From Tenodera sinensis (taxonomy: Eukaryota > Arthropoda > Insecta > Mantodea > Mantidae): a DNA stretch of 64,000 nucleotides. The stretch spans positions 142,119,868 to 142,183,867 of the forward strand of contig CM060964.1 in NCBI GenBank assembly GCA_030765045.1. The letters run 5' to 3'. Below the pieces are notes generated by a model. The model was not told the origin of the DNA, ran no database searches, and worked only from the letters and a program-made list of their open reading frames with translations. The position numbers and the translations under genes are program-made. Below are positions 57,756 through 64,000 of this stretch, one piece after another (position 1 is the first letter of the stretch; each line of letters starts with the position of its first letter).

Positions 57756-58790
57756 CTAAAACATCTTGATTCTAGCGTGTTTCCCATGCTTCGGCTCACC
57801 TTTGCCAATATTGGCAATGACGTAACTGTCATGTTTTCTGATGCGCGCCCACGCTACGGTGGCTCTTTTCGCTATTGCCTCGGGAATGGATAGGATCTGG
57901 GTTTCCTGGTGAAGGGTTCGGTTAGTGGTTAGGATGGGAGCAGAGAGGATTTTCCGGAGGGAGAGGTTTTGGAGGGTTTGGATGGTCTTCAGGGCGGTTT
58001 TTGAGGCATTTGCCCAGGCCACACACGCGTATAGAACAACCGAAAGGATAAAAGCCTTATACAGGACGAGTTTGGACTTCAATTGCAGCTGTTTGCTGCG
58101 GAAGATGGGGGCGCATAACTTTAGCCGCTGTCTGCCTTTGTTGGCGCTATTTTTATGTGGGTGGACCAGCACATTGTGCGGTCCAAGGTAACCCCTAAGT
58201 ATTTCACTTGCCGACGACAATGCAATATTTGACCACCGACCGTTAGGTCCATTGCCAAAGTGTGATGCCGCTTAGAGAAATGTATCAGCTGGCATTTGTT
58301 AGGATTAATTTTGATTTTCCAATCATGTTGCCATGAGAGGAAGTTGTTAACATAACGTTGCATTTCTGCAAGGCCGAAACGTGGATTTCTATGGTGATTG
58401 TATATTGCAGGGTCGTCAGCATACATGGCTACCTTACATCTGGCGTCCACTGGGAAATCGTTAGTGAATAATATATACAGGAAGGGTGACATGATTGCCC
58501 CTTGTGGGACGCCAGCCCGCATCACTCTCTCCCGTGAGGAGGAGCGGCCCACTTGGACGTAGAACTTCCGTTTTTCTAAAAAATTATGCAGCAAGTACAG
58601 ATAATTTTGAAGAGCCGGGAAATTGTGGTGCAGTTTGTAAATAAGGCCATTGTGCCAGCACCGGTCGAATGCGGCTTCTACGTCCAGAAATAGCGCCAAC
58701 GTTGAAGCCCCATTGTTAAATTGCTCTGTTACGTCATCTGTTAGTCTGAGAAGCTGTAACTCAGTAGAATGTCCTTTTCGAAAGCCAAAC
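57756..58790 (-). pseudogene. LINE ORF2 fragment, copy B
   Basis: Two overlapping frames (58699-58121 and 58220-57756) encode ALFLDVEAAFDRCWHNGLIY, GVPQGAIMSPFLY, MYADDPAIY (the residue after YADD is changed from T to P), then the C-terminal domain through KHARIKMF. A frameshift at about 58150-58200 (around STHIKIA versus KNSANKG) separates them. The fingers part of the reverse transcriptase is missing. Confidence 0.8.
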
Positions 58791-58801
58791 AGACTAGAGA
58801 G

Positions 58802-59160
58802 TTATGCCTTCCAGCGCGCTATATATATAGTCGCACATGGAGGGTGGGCATGGCCTGTAGAGGGGGGGGGGGGGCATGGCAGCTATTGGCTGCCTATCGG
58901 CAAATGGGACGTCTCTGATCCTTAAGCATAAAAACTCCTTCAATCGAAAAGGAGACAACAGATAAGCAAAACATGGCTCCCGGCTCTAATAAGAGGGAGA
59001 AGAAAACCCGAGACACGGGAAGCCTTCTCCTTTATACCAGGATCAGAGACGTCCCATTTGCCGATAGGCAGTCAATAGCTGCCATGCTTCCCCCCCCCCT
59101 CTACAGGCCACGCCCTCCCTCCATGTGCGACTATATATATAGCGCGCTGGAAGGCATAGC
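58802..59160. repeat. Inner foldback of the Penelope-like unit
   Basis: 58802-58922 and 59039-59160 are inverted copies differing at only a few bases, each with a G/C run (58862-58874; 59091-59099), CTATATATATAG and GCGCGCTGGAAGGCAT. The ~115-bp loop contains ATGGCTCCCGGCTCTAATAA and a small hairpin (CTCCTT...AAGGAG). The plus-strand frame starting at 58973 runs through the right arm into LINE copy C by chance fusion. Confidence 0.8.
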
Positions 59161-59167
59161 CTCGAGA

Positions 59168-60471
59168 GTGACTAATGAGGAACTTAAGCAGCTCCCGAGA
59201 AAAGCCCTGGTGCAACTGACCAAAATATTTAACGCCTGTCTGCAGCAAGGCTATTTCCGCTCCACTTGGAAACGAGCCAAGGTAATTATGCTCCCAAAGC
59301 AAGGGAAAAGCACCAGACAACCGCAAAACTACCGCCCCATTAGTCTCTTGTCTACTATTGGTAAATTGCTCGAAAAACTTATACTTTCCCGACTTTAAAA
59401 ACAAGTTTCGGAATCCATGAACTCTGAAATTCACAGTTTGGCTTTCGAAAAGGACATTCTACTGAGTTACAGCTTCTCAGGCTAACTGATGACGTAACAG
59501 AGCAATTTAACAATGGGGCTTCAGCGTTGGCGCTATTTCTGGACGTAGAAGCCGCATTCGACCGGTGCTGGCACAATGGCCTTATTCACAAACTGCACCA
59601 CAATTTCCCGGCTCTTCAAAATTATCTATGCTTGCTGCACAATTTTCTAGAAAAACGGAAGTTTTACCTCCAAGTCGGCCGCTCCTCCTCACGGGAGCGA
59701 GTGATGCGGGTTGGTGTCCCACAAGGGACAATCATGTCACCCTTTCTGTATATACTATTCACTAACGATTTCCCAGTGGACGCCAGATGTAAGGTCGCCA
59801 TGTATGCTGACGACACTGCAATATACAACCACCATAGAAATCCACGTTTCGGCCTTGCAGAAATGCAACGTTACGTTAACAACTTCCTCTCATGGCAACA
59901 TGACTGGAAAATTAAAATCAATCCTAACAAATGCCAGCGGATTCATTTCTCTAAGCGGCATCACCCTTTGGCAATTGGCCTAACGGTCGGTTGTCAGATA
60001 TTGCACTGTCGTCGGCAAGTTAAATATTTAGGGGTTACCTTGGACCGCAGAATGTGCTGGTCCACCCACATAAAAAATAGCGCCAACAAAGGCAGACAGC
60101 GGCTAAAGTTATGCGCCCCCATCTTCCGCAGCAAACAGCTGCAATTGAAGTCCAAACTCGTCCTGTATAAAGCTTTCATCCTGTCAGTGGTTCCATACGC
60201 GTGTGTGGATTGGGCAAACGCCTCAAAAACCGCCCTGAAGACTATCCAAACCCTCCAAAACCTCTCCCTCCGGAAAATCCTCTCTGCTCCCATCTTAACC
60301 ACTAACCAAACCCTTCACCAGAAAACCCAGATCCCATCCATTCCCGAGGCAATAACAAAAAGAGCCACTGTCACGTGGGCGCGCATCAGGAATCACCAAA
60401 ATGACGTGATTCCCAATATTGGCAAGGGCGAGCCAAAGCATCGAAAACATGCCAGAATTAAAATGTTCTAG
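59168..60471 (+). pseudogene. LINE ORF2 fragment, copy C
   Basis: The first part (to 59398) encodes VTNEELKQLPRKALVQLTKI to LILSRL. There, where copy A has a glutamine codon, this copy has TAA, followed by a one-base deletion near 59412. The frame resumes for 314 codons from 59527 (ALFLDVEAAFDRCWHNGL, GVPQGTIMSPFLY, MYADDTAIY, and the C-terminal domain through KHARIKMF, stop at 60471). The catalytic YADD is intact but the protein is truncated and broken. Confidence 0.85.
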
Positions 60472-60710
60472 ACATTGCATGGCTCGCCGACTGATGCGCA
60501 CCCATGTAACCCAGGCCCTAGCCCACACACTCAGGAAGAGGTCTGTGCCTCGGAAACGCCACAGGAGCTGTAACCTGGCCGCACAGGATAACCGCGGAGT
60601 GTATGTAGTGTATATAACCTGTGTAAATAGTGTTTGTTATAACATGCTGGGACTCATAGTTTCGTGTGCCCAGCAAACATGTGCGAGGGGGACGCTCAAT
60701 TGAAGTGCCC

Positions 60711-60748
<38 letters not shown>

Positions 60749-61057
60749 CGCGCATGAGGGCATGTCTTATGATATGCCAGAGTGAATGCGAGAGTGCATG
60801 TGTGTAAATATATGTATATATAAAGAAACAAGAGAGAAAAGACAATGACAAAACATATTAAAATAAAACCAAGAACTATACAAATGGGAACTGTTCTCGG
60901 TGACCCAAAGAGGGTCACTATATGGGTTTCCAAAAAACCCAATGTGTTTACTGTTGTAAATATAAATAATTGTAAATAACATGTTAATTTAAGTCTGTAC
61001 GCTGGGCCCCTTGTACCAGCACCAGACAAAATTTCAAATACAAATCTGAAATCTGAA
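59168..61057 (+). mobile_element. Non-LTR retrotransposon copy C (5'-truncated)
   Basis: Same family as copies A and B but in the opposite orientation. The 12-bp duplication ATAGCCTCGAGA flanks it (59156-59167 and 61058-61069). Its 5' end begins exactly at the codons for VTNEEL of the reverse transcriptase. The 3' UTR has (TG)n (60712-60741), the conserved GGGCCCCTTGTACCAGCACC, and ends in a short CAAATCTGAAATCTGAAAT repeat tail. It inserted into the leader of the gag-only retroposon. Confidence 0.85.
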
Positions 61058-61098
61058 ATAGCCTCGAGACTTCGAGCTGGAAAGATCTCCTGCCGAAA

Positions 61099-62189
61099 AT
61101 GGGAAAACGCCAACGGAAGAACAGAACTACGCCGGTTTCGCCAGCTGCAGCCGCAGTTGACGAACTTCGCCACACCGCCTCGGCTGGTCAGTCCAGTCAG
61201 TCGGTACCGGACGAAACACCGGCGGCCTCAGCCGCTACAAACTCATCGCCGGGACCGCACACACTGCACCGCGGCACGTTCAGTGCCGTGATAGTGGGCG
61301 TCCCACATCACCTGCCGACGCAGCTTCTCAAAGGCTATGCTGCGAAACTGTGGCCCCCAATTTCGAGGGTCACACGTATACAGTCTAAGAGGGGCCCCAC
61401 TCCACTAGTGCGCCTCTTCTTCACCGAAAAGGCGCATTATGATGCAGCACTCGACGCCGGCTGGAACTTCTCGGGGAGTCTTTACGGATCGAACCGAGCC
61501 GGGCCGAATTTACTCCACCCTGCCGTCGCTGTTGCCTGTACGGGCACAACGAAGCGGGATGTGCCGCAGCTCCACGGTGCCACTACTGTGGGGCACCAAA
61601 CACCACAGCTTCCTGCACCCAGCACGACCTCTCCAGACGTCGCCACTTCTGCGCTTCCTGCTGGGGGCAAGATCACTTCACCGAGCAAGCTTGCTGCCCG
61701 ATGAGAAAAACGCCAACACCGTCTCAGCCGAAAGCCGCGGTCACCACCGGTCAGCGCCGGGCCAGCCGGGCCAGCCTGCCGCAAGACAGTGGTGACCAGA
61801 GCAAGACAGCCGATGCCACGCAGAATGACACCTCCACAACCTCTGCTACGGTGATCCTCCAGAAGCTGGAAGACCTCCAGGCAGAGATCGCCAACCTTCA
61901 CGCAAAATTTAACAACGCCGAAGAACTCTTCAGTGACTTCAGGGGCACCATGGGGTCCTACAACTCGCGCACGGATTCTCTGATGCTTACCAAGCTCGAG
62001 GCGTCGGGCTACCAGAGGACCCTGCAGTCAAAACTGAACGAGCTACTCCTATCGCTCCGAAGGTTCGTCAAGGAAGAGGTGACAGCTTTACAGACGATGC
62101 TGGAGGACCGATACCCGACAGTCGCCGCGCCTTACGGGGCCACTGCAGCACCTCCGACGCAACCCACCCGTGGACGTCGGCGGTATTGA
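61099..62189 (+). pseudogene. LINE ORF1 (gag-like, RRM-like plus CCHC knuckles), one frameshift
   Basis: The first frame (61099-about 61485) starts MGKRQRKNRTTPVSPAAAAV and contains FSAVIVGVPHHLPTQLLKGY and IQSKRGPTPLVRLFFTEKA, the RNA-recognition-like fold of Jockey-group gag. After a frameshift near 61485, the second frame gives RIEPSRAEFTPP, then three zinc-knuckle-like motifs from 61521: CRRCCLYGHNEAGC (CX2CX4HX4C), CHYCGAPNTTASC (H lost) and CASCWGQDHFTEQAC. A coiled-coil-like tail (LQKLEDLQAEIANLHAKF) follows, with a stop at 62189. In the family, this protein coats element RNA and forms the ribonucleoprotein. Confidence 0.75.
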
Positions 62190-62529
62190 AAATCACCACT
62201 CAATTCCTTTAACTTCCTTCACCTAATTCTCCCTTACTATCACACCTGACTTCCCAAGGGCGTACTCAGGGCCTCGGCCATGTTTACGTCCTGGCACTAT
62301 CTCACCTGGCTTCGGCCCTTGCGGCCAGCCAATAAACCCGCTCCTTGAATCCGCAGGTGCAACAGCGGTACTGCTATACCTTTCCTCCCTGAATTCTCTC
62401 CGGTGGAGGTTTTTTTAGTGGGTAGTACCTCCGGGTGAGGCCCACAGTCCCCCCCTGTGCCATCTCAGCGCATGGGGCTCCGTAAATGGATTTTTCCTCC
62501 ACTTGGGAAAAAAAAAAAAAAAAAAAAAA
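62190..62529 (+). other. 3' UTR and poly(A) of the gag-only retroposon
   Basis: About 320 bases with GGTTTTTTTAGTGGGTAGT and CTCCGGGTGAGGCCCACAG, then CACTTGGG and 22 A. It bears no resemblance to the 3' UTR of LINE copies A-C, so the gag unit belongs to a different family. Confidence 0.55.
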
Positions 62530-62577
62530 GCATAGCTCTCTGGTCTTTGGACTCGGGAGTTCACTAATTGGATCACC

Positions 62578-62612
62578 CCGAAGATGCTGGACACAGTTTT
62601 CAGCGAAACGTC
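62578..62612 (+). ncRNA. Hammerhead-ribozyme-like motif, right arm (mutated core)
   Basis: The counterpart of the left-arm motif reads CCGAAGA (62578-62584) instead of CTGAAGA, then the GCTG/CAGC stem, GAAA at 62605-62608 and GTC at 62610-62612. The core pyrimidine change would be expected to abolish self-cleavage. Confidence 0.5.
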
Positions 62613-62684
62613 GGAGGAAGGCAATCCAACTCGACCACGGCCCACAAGCCCGGAAAATCTACTTAACATAGTTGCAAATCATTT

Positions 62685-63059
62685 GTTTTAATTTCTAGTA
62701 AATTGATAAACATAACTAAATAATTGAGGCTCATAAGGTAGTTGATTATACTGAGAATAAGCATACAAAAATGTGATTCCGTACTACAAGTAAGTTCAGA
62801 GAAAAAGACACGTGAACTCAGGCGTTTTAAGAGTAAATGTTATTGTTCCTGCTGGATTAAATATTTTTATAGACACAGCCATACAAGCTATCACTTGAAA
62901 TAATTTTATGATTTATAGAATAATTCACAACAATTTCAGAAAAATAAACATCAAGAATTATAAGAGCAGTGGTAATTTAACTTACTACGGTATAATTTCT
63001 GTATGTTCAGATTACCTTATCCTATCAATTTCAAAGACATGAAGAACGCCACAGGAGGC
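62685..63059. other. AT-rich non-coding stretch
   Basis: No gene or repeat is recognised. Confidence 0.35.
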
Positions 63060-63400
63060 AGTAAAAATGTAATATTGCATATGAGGTATTCAAAAGACAT
63101 CCAGAGTAAACAGAACTACATAGGCTATAGCCAGAAAATTCAAGATACTCATTTCATTTGTCATGAAAATATCTAAAAGCTATGGTACTTTAATCAAAAT
63201 CGTTAGAGCCATTTTCAAGAAAATCAAAATTTTCGAAACATTTTCCTCGTAAAGGGTAACTTAGGGTGGGGCTATTTTCTTCAAAATCTTCGTGTCGCAT
63301 CCTTGAAAGACATTAAACTTTGGTTTTTAACCGACTTTTCGTTTTTTTAGTTATGCTGTCCACAGTCTGACAGATACACACGGACCTTTTTCCAACAATG
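63060..63400 (-). repeat. Dispersed repeat, inverted copy
   Basis: Matches about 24890-25200 in inverted orientation (CATAGGCTATAGCCAGAAAATTCA; AAAGGGTAACTTAGG; CTTCGTGTCGCATCCTTGAAAGACAT; AACCGACTTTTCGTTTTT). Confidence 0.7.

Positions 63401-63401
<1 letters not shown>

Positions 63402-63449
<48 letters not shown>
63402..63449. repeat. Poly(T) tract of 48
   Basis: An uninterrupted T run. It separates an inverted (63060-63400) from a direct (63450-63546) segment of the same dispersed repeat, so it may mark a retroposition junction or an assembly-sensitive homopolymer. Confidence 0.9.
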
Positions 63450-63546
63450 CCCCAGGGTCTCAAAACTTCTTTCCGGTGAAATCTCGACATCGAATTTTTG
63501 GGTGGCATACAATACTTCCTTTACTTACCAGTAGAGAAAGTAAAAA
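63450..63546 (+). repeat. Dispersed repeat, direct segment
   Basis: Matches 25634-25733 in the same orientation (GAAATCTCGACATCGAATTT; CATACAATACTTCCTTTACT). About 63690-63850 then matches 1200-1340 and 25480-25610 in inverted orientation. The order and orientation differ from the copy at 24.9 kb, so the repeat is rearranged here. Confidence 0.6.
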
Positions 63547-64000
63547 ATCATCTACATTTATTTATCGAAGTTATGAATAAACTTTGTCACAGTTATAAAC
63601 TCAAACGCTTATCGATTAGTTGAATAAAAGTCACTGCTGGCCATTGATATTGCAAGTTTTGATCACTATGTCTCGCTCTCATGCAACAACATAGGCAGGT
63701 TGATCTGTTGCAACTGATGGGTGAATCACTTTCTACTCACTCTAGCACAAAACCCTTATTCTTCTATCTACTTTATGTTAATCGAGAAAGATTTGTGTAG
63801 AAATTACATATTTCATTGGTAGGGCACACAGATTAAGCTATGAGAAAATCCTAATCATAAGAGAAAGAAAACGAACTGTAAAACCCAATTGTTATAAGTA
63901 TATCCAGAATATCACAGTAGGTACTGGAATTTGATATACTCAAGCATATCTTAAGCAATTACAGAGTAAATTAGAATATAAGAAATGAAGCCATAGGATT

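Larger units (their letters stand above)
57178..58790 (-). mobile_element. Non-LTR retrotransposon copy B (5'-truncated)
   Basis: Same family and orientation as copy A, bounded by the same word AGACTAGAGAG (57167-57177 and 58791-58801). Its 5' end lies within the reverse transcriptase, just after the FGFRK region. It has the conserved 3' end (GGTGCCGGTACAAAGGGGCC) and the (CA)n block at 57489-57560. It sits directly against copy A, with a single copy of the target word between them. Confidence 0.85.
59161..62529 (+). mobile_element. Gag-only non-LTR retroposon (interrupted by LINE copy C)
   Basis: Apart from copy C, the unit is 59161-59167 joined to 61070-62529, about 1.47 kb. It has a short leader (CTCGAGACTTCGAGCTGG), one gag-type ORF1, a ~340-bp 3' UTR and a 22-base poly(A) (62508-62529). 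The word GCATAGC occurs at both borders (59154-59160 and 62530-62536), consistent with a short target duplication in the foldback arm. No ORF2 lies between the gag stop and poly(A). Confidence 0.6.
54443..62671. mobile_element. Penelope-like foldback unit inflated to ~8.2 kb by nested retrotransposons
   Basis: A 13-bp direct repeat TTGCAAATCATTT (54430-54442 and 62672-62684) flanks the whole unit. The left side starts with a one-sided extension (54443-54476, with GCTTTCACGGCCGGCG). Next is an arm 54477-54613 that continues after insertions at 58802-58922. The right side has the matching arm at 59039-59160 and 62530-62671. The original foldback was therefore arms of about 260 bp around a ~115-bp loop (58923-59038). 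The layout matches the small copy at 14445-14742, with the extension at the other end. No Penelope-type reverse transcriptase is inside. Confidence 0.7.

Noticed and set aside
58973..59398. A 141-codon plus frame starting MAPGSNKREKKTRDTGS and entering the reverse transcriptase
   Set aside because: The N-terminal part is foldback loop and arm; it is joined to the LINE by the insertion junction at 59168, so the fusion is accidental.

Overview
The window is eukaryotic, AT-rich, intron/intergenic-type DNA, almost certainly from an arthropod and most likely an insect. The evidence is one spliced exon that looks like the N-terminus of an insect cGMP-type cyclic nucleotide phosphodiesterase (about 30.3-30.5 kb, minus strand), many tRNA-derived SINEs with Pol III A and B boxes, and decayed transposases of families common in insects. 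There are no bacterial-type genes, rRNA genes or CRISPR arrays. Most long open frames are shadows of purine-rich or (CA)n microsatellites.

Layout. 0-4.1 kb: dispersed repeats, a tandem repeat and SINEs, including a 511-bp SINE-headed insertion with a 12-bp perfect target duplication. 5.2-6.0 kb: polypurine tracts. 6.4-8.1 kb: an unclassified inverted-repeat element with repeated subterminal motifs and an 85-aa basic ORF. 9.6-11.1 kb: an inverted pair of GC-rich repeats. 11.9-12.5 kb: a (GGA/GAA)n polypurine tract. 13.5-20.3 kb: a giant inverted repeat, later invaded by a hAT element (left arm), a TA-flanked MITE complex (right arm) and a SINE-like block (right arm). The hAT element itself holds a small Penelope-like foldback unit with hammerhead-ribozyme motifs. 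21-25.7 kb: SINE, Tc1/mariner and hAT transposase remnants and a dispersed repeat. 26 kb: (CA)n. 30.3-30.5 kb: the phosphodiesterase exon. 32.9-33.7 kb: TA-flanked MITE. 35.9-36.2 kb: complete SINE with target duplication. 37.5-39.8 kb: a TA-flanked Tc1/IS630-like element. 40.1-40.9 kb: foldback. 43.0-45.0 kb: degenerate LTR-retrotransposon gag-protease flanked by direct repeats. 45.7-46.6 kb: hAT and LINE-endonuclease remnants. 47.5-48.2 kb: a Penelope-like GIY-YIG endonuclease remnant between inverted repeats. 49.1 kb: SINE. 50.9-51.3 kb: Mutator-like transposase remnant. 52.4-53.5 kb: mariner-like transposase pseudogene.

The most interesting region is 54.4-62.7 kb. A Penelope-like foldback unit with hammerhead-ribozyme cores and a 13-bp target duplication has been inflated to about 8.2 kb by at least four nested retrotransposon insertions. 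Three are 5'-truncated copies of one non-LTR family: two in the minus orientation that reused the same 11-bp target word, and one in the plus orientation. The fourth is a gag-only non-LTR retroposon with its own poly(A) tail. This gives a readable insertion order. No autonomous intact element is visible; every coding element has stops, frameshifts or truncation. All comparisons were made by eye, without database searches.
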